The notes: generated by a model from the sequence alone, not told the origin. DNA of 64,000 bases from Oncomelania hupensis (GCA_036898135.1 CM072522.1:10528686-10592685); one strand, 5' to 3'; counted from the stretch's first letter, positions 30,441 to 42,170 are shown. Made by a program: numbers and translations.

Positions 30441-31307
30441 GTGTCTTTTAATATAGGACACATTTTGTGTGTGCTATGTTGTGACATCAGCTTATACTAT
30501 AGTTTCAAAATGTACTGTAATTTCATTGATTCTAATATGAATAGGTTAAGGATGAAATTGAGAAAAATGCATCAGCGAGAACCTCCAATATATCTTCATT
30601 AAAATCCATAAAACACTGAAGTGAAAGAGGACTAAAACACCTTGATATCAATAGGGATAGCTGGGGGGAAACGATTTATGTACAAGTTGAAATCAGTTCT
30701 ACAGAAACTTTAATTAAAAAGGTTATTTGACTGAACAGATTTTTGGGCGTCGTTTGTTTTGAGTCAAGTGTTGTAATTTCTGCCTCATTAATGATTATTT
30801 TGTTTGACAAGCTGTCTGATTGTTGAACACTTCCTTGTGACAAAAGACTGTATACTAATTAATAGTTAACGATTTAGCCAGCTGGGTCTGACGAGGGCAT
30901 TAGTACTTCTTAACAGTGCTAGCCCGTCTGTCCTCTACAGTTTAGAATAACAAGGGAGGTAACAAAATGGCTTCCTCCCTCTTGACTGAATAGAATGGTT
31001 CATTGTCGCCCTTTCATCAGTTGCTTATAAGCAGATGAGACGGAGACAGAGAGCTAAAGGCCTGAAGAAAAATAACACCAGATTAAAAAGTTCTCTACTC
31101 ATGTATCTCGCTAAAACCTTCTTCAGCAATTAAAAGCCAACTCTAAGCCCTTCTAAGCCCATCAGTGTCTTTTTGAGGGATAATTTGAAGGTAAGGTTTA
31201 GTGTGAATACAGCCATAAATTTCATTGTTTTGCTTTCATGCATTAAACAAAAAATTAAAAAATTAAATATTGATAACTAGTTTTAATTCCAAAAATGTTC
31301 TATATTA

Positions 31308-31310
<3 letters not shown>
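30441..31310. other. Intronic stretch without recognised features
   Basis: Lies in the long intron 5 of the zinc-finger gene. No gene or known repeat is identified. Confidence 0.4.

Positions 31311-31350
<40 letters not shown>
31311..31350. repeat. (GT)n microsatellite
   Basis: About 20 GT dinucleotides. Confidence 0.95.
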
Positions 31351-31355
<5 letters not shown>

Positions 31356-31650
31356 TGTGTTTTGGTGGTTCTGTCGACACACTCCCGAAAAGTTCACACG
31401 TTCTGGCGACCCGTGATTTCTGGCGACGTCGACAGTTTTTCTGGCAACTGTCGCCAGAATTTTTTTAACTGAATTTGAGTTTTTTCCACAGATTTTGCCG
31501 CCTGTTTTTACAAAATGCTAAAAATAAGTGATGTCGGCAGAATTCAAATTTTTTCAGATTTGTGTGTATAAATCTTACACAATTTTGTCCCATGTCTCAC
31601 ACTCGCGGCTCCATGTGCTCCCTCTCTCTCTGCCTTGTGTGAAAAGCAAG

Positions 31651-31707
31651 TGACGTCATTAGGCTTGAACGAGATCCGACGAGATCTGAGAACAGAAGGT
31701 CTTTGTG
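31651..31707 (+). promoter_or_regulatory. Candidate promoter/5' exon with CRE motif
   Basis: A perfect CRE (TGACGTCA, 31651-31658) lies in a CpG-bearing stretch. It is followed 49 bp later by a good donor (TTTGTG|GTGAGT at 31708). It precedes the small exon set at 32.4-36.9 kb and could be its non-coding first exon. No TATA box or transcript evidence. Confidence 0.25.
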
Positions 31708-32398
31708 GTGAGTAATATCTTGGGGTTTTAATTCGTTTTCTTTGCAAATTATCAGTTTCTTACATTTATTCTTGTTTTAAACAAGAAAGCTGGTTTACAA
31801 TGATGATTTGTACCTGAAGAAACGAGGTGAAGGAGAACTGTGTGCAGAACTATGAAAAATCGTAGTTGCGATCAGACGCGCTCAAACACGATCAGGCAAA
31901 TTTTATACAGTTTACACAGTTTTTCGGTGATAGGAAGCCCCCCAAACTGCACTTGTATACGGTTTATGTTCATGTTTTATGCTTAATAACACCCATAATT
32001 TACACTTAGCGAAATTTCGACGGCATCTTTATTTGTCATGGTTTGCGCCTTTCCGATCGTAATTTCGAAAGTGCAACAGGTGTTTTATCGTAAGTAGGCC
32101 TATAGTATTAGCCACATGCAGTGCAAATTGCATAAAATCACAAATACAAACGTTAATAACCCGCAGTCAGACCATGCAAATAGGCATCATAAACAATTAG
32201 TTTTAAATCTAAAGTCAAGTTTATGGTTACTAAATTGGTTAGGGTCGTTTGATCTAATTCATTTTTTTGTTATAAAATTGATCTGTAGTCTGTTATTTTG
32301 TTATTTTTACCTAAACATATTTGGTCCTAATGTTTCCTTTGATTTACAGGTACACCTGAAGTATATTTTTATGTTAAATTCTGCTTTTAATATTGCAG

Positions 32399-32472
32399 TG
32401 TTACATCTCTGGGAACTCCAATGCCCAATGGCGTTTCAGTCTGCCAAAGAGGTCTGCATTTCTCCGAAGCCA
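32399..32472 (+). CDS. Possible first coding exon of the intron-5 exon set
   Basis: The acceptor ttaatattgcag precedes it and the donor GAAGCCA|GTGAGT ends it in phase 1, matching the next exon. An ATG at 32421 would begin MPNGVSVCQRGLHFSEA. I recognise no family, and the coding call rests only on splice signals and phase. Confidence 0.3.
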
Positions 32473-33623
32473 GTGAGTAATAACTGTAATTTTATGGTCC
32501 CACTCTCTCGCTCTGTCTCCCTTAACATGTCCAGACTCAAACTCTTTCTCTCTGTCTTTGAAGAGGCAAAAAATAGGTAAGCTTAGTAAATACTTTTTGA
32601 ATGAAATTGTCTCAGACTATGACTGGTGTGAATTGAAATTTGAAAAGCACAGCTATACTATTGACTGTTTAGACCCAAAGTCTACACCTACATCATATCA
32701 GTGTCTGTTTAACCAAAACCACTATGTATATACCCGCTAGTACCAGCAGTCAACAAACGCTGCGTTTGTTTCCAGACAAGAAAAAATAGAAAAACAAAAT
32801 GATAATGCCAAATAAAATATAAAAAAGAGTGTGGTTAAGGGGATGTTTCTATTTCTTTTTTTTTTCTTTCTCGAATTATTTTCGTTGCACAGATGCTAAG
32901 AGTAAGAGCACTCGGTGATGATGTGACGGCATTTGTTTGTGAAAAAAACAAAGCGTGAAACGTGCCAACCTAGATTATGTATTCCATGACATCTCCATCA
33001 GTGCAAATGATGCAAAACCTGCCTAATTCCTTTCGTTAGAATGATAATTTTGCCGTTTATTGCTGACATACGTTCATTTAAATCTAGCAGTTTTGTTTCC
33101 ATTTTACATCAACAGAAACTGAACCGTATAGGCGATCACAGCGTGTATATTTACTATTTAATGATATATTGTAATTTTAATCTGTGATGGGAGTTAACAT
33201 TTAAAAACAAATTGTTTTTAAAAGTGTTACTGTCTCACTGAAATTTAATTTTCAATGTTCGAAATTTATTTGTTTAATTGAAGTATGGCAAACTTGTGAG
33301 AAAAGTAATATAATAGTAAACAGCTGCACAGATGGAAAGAAAATGAAGATCTGAGCACGACAACCACCAGCAAGGTATGCTTTGTAAATAAATATGCTTT
33401 GTAAATAAATTTCCAATCATGGGGAAAAGAAGGTTAGGGTAGACCACCAAACTTACAGTCAGTCGGTTGACCAGAAACAACTTTTTTTTTTCTTGGCCTC
33501 AGGACCGTTTACCTCACCATAAAACACGTACTCATTAATGTGTCATACAATGACTTTCTGCTTCACTTGGATCGAACAGTCACAATTTTAACTGAAATAA
33601 GTAAATTTATTTGTGTGTAACAG

Positions 33624-33722
33624 ACCTTGGCGGAGATGAGCTAAATGAAGCCAGCGATAACGAAGACGACCCAGAGCCCACGAGGGAGCCTCAGGAGAGC
33701 GGACTCAACACATCACGCGCGC
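33624..33722 (+). CDS. Internal acidic exon, phase 1-1
   Basis: The acceptor tttgtgtgtaacag and donor GCGCGC|GTGAGT bound 99 nt encoding an acidic, Ser/Pro-rich segment (DELNEASDNEDDPEPTREPQ). Both ends are phase 1, so it could be skipped without changing frame. Zinc-finger exon 5 ends in the same phase, so it could also join here. Confidence 0.5.
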
Positions 33723-34689
33723 GTGAGTGAAACTTAATTATAATACCAAGAGTTGTCACTAAATGGGTGAATCTCACTATCTAGCTTTGAGCTATGCCTC
33801 TTATACACTCACACCACCAAATGCAGCTTGAGTGTTCCCTATATTACAATTGCTTGGACTGCGTTGGCGCTCTCACCTATCACTGTATGTGATTTTTGCA
33901 AACATAGTTTTGGCTGCTCAAGCATTGAAGGGTCACATGCAAACTAGGTGGAGGCACTAGGGCCAACAGGCAGTAATTGCCATCTTTATAAATAAACTAG
34001 CAGTTTACCCCCGCATGCCGGCGTACATTGTGGCTCCATTCTTACCCACACAACCGCTCCCTCGCCCCCCCACCTCCCTTCCTCCCATCCACTCCACCCC
34101 TTTCGTTTAGGGTGGTGCCGCGTTTTAACTGAGAAAGCAACCCAAAGTATAGCCACATAGATGATAAAGATTTTACAAATGGGATAAAACAGAAAACTGC
34201 TAACATTCAAAAATTAAGATGATAAGAAACAAAGGTATACATAAACTAAAGGAATGTTAATTTAGACAACAACAAGGACAAGGCAAAACAAAACAATACA
34301 CATTTTAAAGCTAAGCTCTTCTTCAGATAACAAAACAATACTTCCCAACACAACTCCAACAAAGATATTGCAATAAAAGAACTTGAGAAAACAATCACAG
34401 TGAAGAATGTGTAAAAATCAGCGTATTAGATATTTTCATTTCTTTGTGTTTCTTTGCGCTTGCGTTCAGCCATATAGATAATTGCTAAATACATACTCAA
34501 ATAAGTGTGACACGTTTGAAGTTGCCTTGACACTAGCCTTGCTCTTTTTCTTGCTTCATCGTCCGCTTCGGTGGTCTTAACACTGTGTTAAGCCAAATGC
34601 TGCCACTTGCCCGATTTTCGTTCCTGCAATGACATGCACTTCGGCGTGCCAATGATCAAAGTCTTCAAGAACGAGAGTGAGGAGTGTGT

Positions 34690-35240
34690 GAAGGTTGCGG
34701 GGGTGCGTGCCATGTCGTTGAGATAATTTATAAATGTTCAAAAATTAGGCACACATCCATGTGCGTGAACCATGCGTGAACGCTTCGCGACCATGGGAAT
34801 CCACCATGCGCGCCGACACGCCATGCCATACATCGGCACGCATTTTTTACGAACTGTCCACTGTGTAGACACGCCATTCCGCGCCGCGCTCACGCATTAA
34901 GAGTGGTCGTGCGGTCGTTAAGGTGTTTTCACTAGATGTTCACGTGATCATGACACGCCCAGCTCACGCATAGTTCACGAATCATTTGCGCATGCGGGAA
35001 ATATGCGCATAGTGCGTGACACTGCGGGACAATGGGGTACTGTAGACGTGAACCATGCGTGAACAATATTTAACTTACGCGTAAACAAGTTGTGCCATTG
35101 TGTGTCAATGCGTGCCAGTGCGGCCCAGTTTTGGGAGTGCATTCGGTTGACAGTGCGCAACATACGCGTGTACAGAGTACCACCGAAATGGCACGTCGTG
35201 CCACAACGCATTGCGCCTCAAAAATTGGCCAAGTGTCAGG
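34690..35240. repeat. CG-rich repetitive block with recurring CATGCGTGAAC-type words
   Basis: Variants of catgcgtgaac, tcacgcat and gcgcatgcg recur in both orientations between 34760 and 35220, giving unusually high CpG for this region. It lies in the intron between two small exons. Probably an old element or CpG-rich satellite-like sequence; no coding frame. Confidence 0.45.
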
Positions 35241-35358
35241 GTGGCTTCAATAAATCATAAAACAAACTGGTAAAAGAATGACTTGGTAAATTTATTTTGG
35301 GAATGGGGAATGACAAAGCTGAGAAATGTTGGCTATTAAAATGCATCTTTGTCTGCAG

Positions 35359-35454
35359 AAGACCTTGATCAGGATGACTCTGAAAAGGAAGGGGCGACAT
35401 ATGCAGAAGGGCATATAGCGACAGAGGAGACTGGACATTCTGCATCCCATTCAA
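35359..35454 (+). CDS. Internal acidic exon, phase 1-1
   Basis: The acceptor tttgtctgcag and donor CATTCAA|GTCAGT bound 96 nt encoding DLDQDDSEKEGATYAEGHIA and further acidic/His residues. Phase 1 at both ends joins cleanly to the exons on either side. Confidence 0.5.
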
Positions 35455-35514
35455 GTCAGTATACCAATTCATTTCTCTTGTTTGCATTCCCAAGCTTATC
35501 TGGGAATACTTTGA

Positions 35515-35720
35515 TTTAGTCGGGAATCAGAATGAGCCAAATGTCAGTCTGTCCGTCATTCAGTATGCTCTTTGCCTACCATATTTTAAGAATCACTGAA
35601 CCGATTTTGACCAAATGTTATTGGAACAGTACCTAGGTTAGTGGCCTTCTTCACTTCAAACGAACCTATTTTAGTCGTTGTTAACTTGCAGATGCTTATT
35701 AATATGGCCCATCATTCCAA
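35515..35720 (+). repeat. Dispersed repeat shared with 40.68-41.2 kb
   Basis: The words gagccaaatgtcagtctgtc, cgt...aagaatcactgaaccgattt and ggttagtggcc recur in order at 40700-40815. Parent element unknown. Confidence 0.5.
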
Positions 35721-36374
35721 GTGTTCATTTCGCCTCTTTGACAAGAGCCACAACATTCATACGAAGAAATACGTGTGATGTTTGTGGTTGGGAATACATT
35801 TAAATATCTTGCAATCTTGTTCTTGTCCTATTTTATGGTTTACTCAACGAAAAAACCTGGATGTTTAATCTGTCAAAAGGTTGCATGCCCTTTACGGTGA
35901 AGATTCATATGTGCAGAGTAGAATGTGAACGTAGCAAACTGCAACATGTTGTCAAGGTAGTGTGTGCCTGCTGCCCACAATCACACCACAGACGTCAAAA
36001 TACTCGCTGCACCACATTTTGGAAATAGAGATGTAACGAGGAACCCAACTCAGAATTTATACTTATGTTCAAACACTGATATTTTTACTCACATTCGTGC
36101 AGACTAAAAAGGAGGGAAAAAACCAGTGCTGACATGTTTTAGCGATGAAAACAGGTTGATAGAGAAGATAAAAATGCATGTGATGTGTGGTTTTTGAGAC
36201 GTACTTCTTAACAATTTTGACAATTTTCATAGGCACTATACCGGATTTAGGTAGTGCTTAGTGGAGTCAGCAGAGTGTTATACGTCATTGTCATTGCTGT
36301 GTTTGTTTTCCTGCTCAGGCAGTGGTTCAAACGCCATTAACGGCCTGGGGAAAATAAAATACTGAGACACTGCG

Positions 36375-36700
36375 CTTCTACTCTTTTGGATGAGAGTATA
36401 AGCTGAGGTCTAGTCTGTGCACGTACGCACTCGATCTCATGGGCTTTAAAGATCCTGACATTCATGTCTTAGACGGGTTTGAGTGCCGGCTACACAAACA
36501 CACCCAGCTCGCACTAGGTCCCTTATCCTCATTCCCGGTCGCCCAGGATTGTGCTCAGTTATCTGGGCGTCAGACTATGCGCCCAAAGTTGCATGTGGGC
36601 GCCTCGGGCGGTTTGAGTTAGATCCTGTATTGGCCAGCGCCTTGAGGGGCTCTTGAGCTGAAAAAAGCGCTATATAAAAGTGATTAAATAAATTATGTTT
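36375..36700 (+). mobile_element. tRNA-SINE (family A), 5'-truncated
   Basis: Starts at ggatgagagtataagctgag, runs through ctttaaagatcctgacattc, cgggcggtttgagttagatc and cttgagctgaaaaaagcgct, and ends TATATAAA. It gives the complete 3' half of the family consensus. It lies 55 bp upstream of the next exon. Confidence 0.75.
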
Positions 36701-36754
36701 CATCTTTTTTGTTTCTGTTCTACCAACCTCATATGTGGACTTTGTTTTCAACAG

Positions 36755-36924
36755 GAACGACGCGCAAAAGGAAGGTTCAGACACAAGAAAGGCAGAAATG
36801 GCTCAAGGAGGAAAAGGATGTGGTTCTGAAGCATTTCGCCAAAGACTTTCACGACGGGACCATTCCAGGAAAGTTTCGGATTTTAGAACTGATCAGGACT
36901 CAACCCATATTGGCCAAAAGATAG
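36755..36924 (+). CDS. Terminal exon with basic Trp-containing tail motif, frame broken near the end
   Basis: The acceptor ttgttttcaacag precedes it. It encodes TTRKRKVQTQERQKWLKEEK, then VVLKHFAKDFHDGTIPGKFR and PILAKR-stop. The pattern W-x2-EE-x3-V-x2-HF...PGK...P-x-L-x2-R is a recurrent C-terminal motif I recall from large families of fish and invertebrate proteins, many linked to tyrosine-recombinase (Crypton-like) elements. This memory is unverified. Such proteins normally continue with W-x2-V-K-x-F-x-x-N. Here that continuation exists in another frame directly after the stop (GWTKVKDFCRNEIL), so a ~4-base insertion (extra taga at ~36921) truncates the protein. Confidence 0.5.
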
Positions 36925-37394
36925 AGGTTGGACAAAGGTCAAAGATTTCTGTAGAAATGAAATCTTAAAACGGCAAAGGACATACTAACAACTTCTGTTC
37001 TTCAACTTGTTTCGTTAGGTGCAAATCATAATTTTCAGCCGGGTTTCTTATTTACATAGAACAGTCGTACGAGTACGAACTTGATAAGATGTGGAAAAAA
37101 AAACATGCCTGATGTCTGCGGTAGCTGTCAATCCCCTTCTTTTAGGAGCTTCACAGTCGCCGTTAACACCATGTGGTAGGGGATTCACAGACAGAAAAAA
37201 TAAGAGTAGTGGCAGAACTATACCACAAACAAGAGGGATTTTGACTTCAAAATGTAATATACTATTTATGAAAGAATGACTTAGGATTGCATTCCCATTA
37301 TTAAACAACTTCAATATAATTTTGTTTTTAAATGCAACAAAGTGCTGAACTTTAGTGTAAACTACCAAAATTCTGATTAAAATCAGTGCATGTC

Positions 37395-37815
37395 ATTATC
37401 TTTTCGTTCACTTGTCTCAACAGTACAGTTTCAATATTTATTTAGTATTAGTTCCTACGGTTGGAAATGCACAGACAGGCAGTTGTCAGTGCATTTTATT
37501 TTTTTCATACACTTTTATCAACAAGTCAGTTTCAAGATTTAGTATCGGTTCCTAAAGTTAAAATGCAAAGACAGTCAGTTGTCAGTGCATTTCATTTCTC
37601 TTTCGTTCACTTTTATTAACAGTCCCGTTTCAAGATTTAGTTACCAGTTTCTTAAGTTGAAAATGTACAGATAGGCAGTTGTCAGTGCATTTTATTTCTT
37701 TTTTGTTCACTGTTATCAACAGTTCAGTTTCAGGATTTAGATACCAGTTTTTAAAGTTAAAAATGCACAGACAGGCAGTTGTCGGTGCATTTTAATTTCT
37801 CTTTCATTCACTTTT
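37395..37815. repeat. ~100-bp tandem repeat, about 4 units
   Basis: The word ggcagttgtcagtgcatttt recurs at spacings of 96, 100 and 100 bp (37480, 37576, 37676, 37776). In between come caacag...cagtttcaagatttag and ttaaagttgaaaatg. Non-coding. Confidence 0.85.
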
Positions 37816-38762
37816 AGTATAGTTGAATTTGTTGTGGTTCCAGATAAATGCTGAAACAGACTGAAAATATAAAGTTATTTATTTATCAGTATTCAGCAAA
37901 CTAAATATTTATTTAGATGGAAATCAGAAAGAGTTTTAATAATGGTGTTTGTAGAGAATGGTTAACTGCCAGGCTGCTGTCTGCTATTTTTCCATTACAG
38001 TTACAGTTACTGTCAGCTATTTTTTTCCATGTCACAGTCTGAACAATAAATGGACCCATCAACAATGTTTGTCTTCAGGGTTATACGTGTGCCAGTCGCT
38101 CACACAGCTAGACATACACTTCAAAACATCTCAGTCACAACACAAAAGTAAAGTGCCAAGAATTTCTCAGAAGAAATCTCCAAAATGTTTTTAAATAAAA
38201 ATCCATGTCGCTGTGTAATGCCCATCTTTCTTCAAAAACGTCTTTGGGGGTACATGGATTAATAATAAAATTATAAACTAAATGATTCCAAACTGAAAAT
38301 GAATACATTAAAATGAATAGATAATAAAATGAACTAAATGACTTGAAAATTAATAAATTAAGACATGCTGCAATAATACACAATAACCCAAGACTACTGC
38401 AACAAGTGTGGAACCTCAAGGCGGGCACCTGCTCCCCGCCAGCACTCTTTATAATGTAATGATGACGTCACCGGATTTGAATACTTTAGATTCAATTTCA
38501 AGTTTGACTATGATTGGTGGGGTAATACTAATTATAATACTAAACAAAACCCTCATGCTCAGATAGAATGGGGGAGGTTGTGGTTCCAGTTGGATACTGA
38601 AACTGACTGAAAGGAGAGGAAGGGAGTAGGCAATGGGTCAAAACACATTGTAACCATTAACAAACCATTAAATATACATACACTTTAAGGCACATAAATA
38701 AGCACAATTATAATTACATACTTAGATGCCAGCAAAGACCAACCACACAACAACAAAACATG

Positions 38763-39275
38763 CACATGGAAGCCAGTTGTGTCGTTTTAGTTTTTCTGTC
38801 TCTTATTTTCAAAGTCTTCAAAAGTGGGGGTAAAAAGAAGCAGTCTGCAGAAATGCTAAAACACTTGTAGTCAGTCTTCAGAAGTGCTAAAATACATGCA
38901 ATTTTGTGTTTGCTTAATATTAACAATAATTAACTTTTCTGGTACAAAAACGTCTTATTGAGTGCGAATGGAAGCCAGTTGAGTTGTTTTAGTTTTTTTC
39001 TGTCTCTTATTTTCAAAGAGTCTTCAAAAGTGGGGTAAAAAGAAGCAGTCTGCAGAAATGCTAAAATACATGTAGTCAGTCTTCAAAAGTGCTAAAACGC
39101 ATGTAATTTTGTTTTCGCTTAATATTAACTATAATCAACTTTTAGGCACAAAAACGTCTTATTGGGTGCAAATGGAAGCCAATTGTGTTGTTTTAGTTTT
39201 TCTGTCTCTTATTTTCAAAGAGTCTTCAAAAGTGGGGTAAAAAGAAGCAGTCTGCAGAAATGCTAAAACACACGT
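38763..39275. repeat. ~200-bp tandem repeat, 2.5 units
   Basis: The block gtggggtaaaaagaagcagtc with ctgcagaaatgctaaaac recurs with gccagttg at 38772, 38973 and 39178 (spacings ~201 and ~205). It ends in a (GT)n tract at 39278-39318, close to the last zinc-finger exon. Confidence 0.85.
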
Positions 39276-39393
39276 ACGTGTGTGTGTGTGTGTGTGTGTG
39301 TTTGTGTGTTTGTGTGTTCTTGATTATTTTGTGTTTTTCAAATTTTCCAGACTTTGTACTGTAGTGGTGTGTGTGTGTGTTTGTTACGAACAG

Positions 39394-39941
39394 GGTTTTC
39401 CTCAGTGCCGGCCCTGAAAGAGCACCGGCTGATCCATGCGGGCCAGAAGCCACACGCATGCAAGGTGTGTGGCAAGGCCTTCACGGCGGGCAGCAACCTC
39501 AAACGCCACATGTTGGTCCACACGGGCGTCAAAGCCTACACCTGTGACGTCTGCTCCAAAGCGTTCTCCCACATCGGCAGCCTAAAGCGCCACAAGCTGT
39601 ACCACTCGGGCCTGCGCCCTCATGCCTGCCCGGTCTGCGCCAAAGCCTTCACCACTTCCACCGACCTCCGGCACCACGAGAAGATCCACCTGGAAACCAA
39701 GCCCTACCAGTGCCGCCTGTGCGCCCGGGCCTTTGCCGACGCCGGCAACTTGCGCAAGCACAAGCTGATTCACGCCGCTCCCGACAGCCTCGCGGCTTCT
39801 GACGGCCACCACGCAGCATCCGATAGCCACGGCCACGCCTGCGAGGTGTGTCATGACAGCTTTCCCTCCCTCTCCCTGCTGCACAGACATAAAACTACGC
39901 ACGGTCCTGAGGCAGGAGGCGGCACGGTCTTGGTACACTGA
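39394..39941 (+). CDS. C2H2 zinc-finger gene, last exon (fingers 3-8)
   Basis: The acceptor ttacgaacag precedes 39394 and joins exon 5 in phase 1, giving finger 3 (HLCELCGKGFSSVPALKEH, RLIH). Then come fingers HACKVC...RHMLVH, YTCDVC...RHKLYH, HACPVC...HHEKIH and YQCRLC...KHKLIH. An Ala/Ser/His-rich spacer leads to an isolated eighth finger, HACEVC...HRHKTTH. The stop TGA is at 39939-39941. All fingers keep C-x2-C-x12-H-x3-H. The exon is far more GC-rich than its surroundings, supporting it as real coding sequence. Predicted role: sequence-specific DNA binding in the nucleus. Confidence 0.95.
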
Positions 39942-40010
39942 ACGTAGGCCTACCCTACTTCCTCACAGTGCAGCTGGCATTGGTAGTTGTTGCTTTGTCT
40001 GATCAAATAC

Positions 40011-40152
40011 AAATTCAGGGTTCACACGGTCTTTAAATATTTTGTGAAAACTTGTAAGAAATAGCCCACCTTGTTTACGTCTTTAAAAGTTTGTAAAAGA
40101 TCCAGCAGGCTTTGTTTAATTTTGTCAAACTATGCATTGTGAGTGAAATAAC
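40011..40152 (+). repeat. 140-bp direct repeat, copy 1
   Basis: The words aaattcagggttcacac, atattttgtgaaaactt, gcccaccttgtttacgtc and gcattgtgag recur in the same order at 42353-42494. This copy lies in the presumed 3' UTR of the zinc-finger gene. Confidence 0.8.
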
Positions 40153-40423
40153 AATTTTGTTTGGTCTGTCAAAAAGTTACTTCATCAGCCAAAGTCTTCA
40201 TTGTACATAGATGCAAGTGAGTTCTCATCGAAAGAAAGAAGGAAGACAGAGAGAAAGACAGTAATCCCTCATTGTGCTCAACAAGCTTGGAGTAATTCAA
40301 TAGGAAACGTTTAGTCTGTAATTTGCAGTGTAAGAGACAATAGAGGTTCATATCACAAGTGGGCAACTACGTTATTTATTCATGTATGTATTGATTCTGT
40401 CTCATCCTTTGACTTGTGTACCG

Positions 40424-40480
40424 GTCCTGATTTGGCTCGGAAGAGTCCGCTGGACCTAAAGCAATAATAAATCAATCAAT
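40424..40480 (+). mobile_element. 3'-end-only retroelement copy carrying an AATAAA
   Basis: ggtcctgatttggctcggaa, gagtccgctggacctaaagc and AATAATAAATCAATC form the tail. AATAAA at 40466-40471 is the first canonical poly(A) signal I found after the zinc-finger stop codon (525 bp away), so the element may provide its 3' end. Confidence 0.65.
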
Positions 40481-40679
40481 CATTGACTTGTGTAGTCTTT
40501 AGGGAGCAGTAATGCGGGTGATAAGAAAACCTGCACTTGAAACCATCCGTGTGCTTTGTAAGTATTTGGAAACATTTTGCAAATATTTGTGTAAATATTG
40601 TTTTTGTGTGTAAAGTTTGTAAGATACTTTTATAGCTTATTTATAATGTGCTGTATTACCAGATGTATCTGGTAACACT

Positions 40680-41200
40680 TAGAAATACTTGGGGAATTAG
40701 AGCAAGCCAAATGTCGGTCTGTCCGTCCTTCTGTCCATCGCAATGGCATATCTCAAGAACCGATGGACCTATTTTGTTCAGACTTTATAGGAACACTAGC
40801 AGGGTTAGTGGCCAGCTTCCTGTGTCATCGTATTCGCACCAAGGTCGCTGGGGTCAATTTTTTGTTAAACATGTTTTGCTCTATATCTCAAAATTAGCTG
40901 AACAAATTTTGGTGATTTTTTTGAATACGGATATTTCAACTAATGGCCAATTATTTCATAGCAGTCTGTTGCTGGTCATTCAATTAGTTTGTCGGTTGTT
41001 ATTTCACTTTTCCGATCAAAGCGTGTTTATTGCATCATCTTAAAAAATGAATTGACCAGTTTTTATTATGTTTACTACGCAGTACTTTAACTGCTACTCG
41101 GCCTTTTGTCATTCATATGTGCATTATCTCAAAGGTCAAGGTCGCAGATGGCCCTCATTTTCTAAACACAATTTGAGCTTATCTCAAAAATGGCTAAACA
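40680..41200 (+). repeat. Dispersed repeat shared with 35.5 kb
   Basis: gagcaagccaaatgtcggtc, tctcaagaaccgatggacc and ggttagtggcc match 35525-35660. The predicted 131-codon frame here overlaps this repeat and is not convincing. Confidence 0.5.
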
Positions 41201-41524
41201 GATACCTTTGATATATTTTAGTTCTTTCATGTTTTTATTTTTACCTCTTTATGGTAAAATCAAGACAGAACACTTGAACACCTGCCATCTTGATTTGAAT
41301 ATAAATTGAGCTATGAGATTGTTGATGGATATCTAGTGAAGAGGTCTGTGCATGTGGAGTTTGATTATTTGCTTCGGTCTCTGTCAATGCAGGATGCTAC
41401 AGTTGTTGTATTTATACAATTTATCAGGAAGAATTGGCATAATTATATGTGTGGAAAATCCATAGAACAGAGAAAATGGACTTAGATTTTGCATGCAGGC
41501 GGATAGCAAAAAACAAGATTGAAG

Positions 41525-41661
41525 GCAGTGAGAGAGAAAGAGAGAGAAAGAGAGAAAGAGAGAGGGAGAGAGAAGGAGAGAGAGAGAAAGAGAGAGAGAG
41601 GGAGGGAGGGAGGAGAGAGACAGAGAGAGACATAGAGAGAGAGAAAGAGAGAGAGGGAGAA

Positions 41662-41698
<37 letters not shown>

Positions 41699-41880
41699 AG
41701 GAGAGAGAGAGAAAGGGAGAGAGAGAGAAAGGGAGAGAGAGAGGGAGGGAGGGAGGAGAGAGACATAGAGAGAGAGAGGGAGAAAGAGAGAGAGAGAGAA
41801 AGAGAGAGAAGGAGAGAGAGAGAAAGAGAGAGGGAGGGAGAGAGGAGAGAGACAGAGAGAGAGAAAGAGAGAGAGGGGAC
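41525..41880. repeat. (GA)n-rich tract, ~350 bp
   Basis: AG dinucleotides with regular GGGA and GAAA variants. It is followed by a short tRNA-SINE tail piece (cgctttaccagctcaagagc). Confidence 0.95.
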
Positions 41881-42104
41881 TTATTCGTTGATTTAATGGT
41901 TGTTAGATGGCGCTTTACCAGCTCAAGAGCTCCCCTTGGGGTCATGAGCAATCTTGCCACTGTAGATTGTTCTAACCTATAAAGGGAAAAGTGAAAGCCC
42001 CAGTTGAAAACCTGTCTTGCCTTTGTAGTGACCACACTACTGAGTGACGGTGGTGGGAGGAAGAAGTGAGCTAGTGGTTGCTGGACCGAGTGCATTATAT
42101 ATCT

Positions 42105-42170
42105 ATGTATCTGGCACTCACCCGTCTAGCACATGAGCATCAGGATCTTTAAAGTACTGCACTTCACCTA
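42105..42170 (-). mobile_element. tRNA-SINE (family A) mid-body fragment
   Basis: ctggcactcacccgtctagc, then catcaggatctttaaagt, is the inverted family-A signature. Confidence 0.65.

Noticed and set aside
32116..32580. 154-codon plus-strand ORF
   Set aside because: Hydrophobic, AT-driven composition, and it crosses good splice sites in another frame. The spliced phase-1 model fits better.
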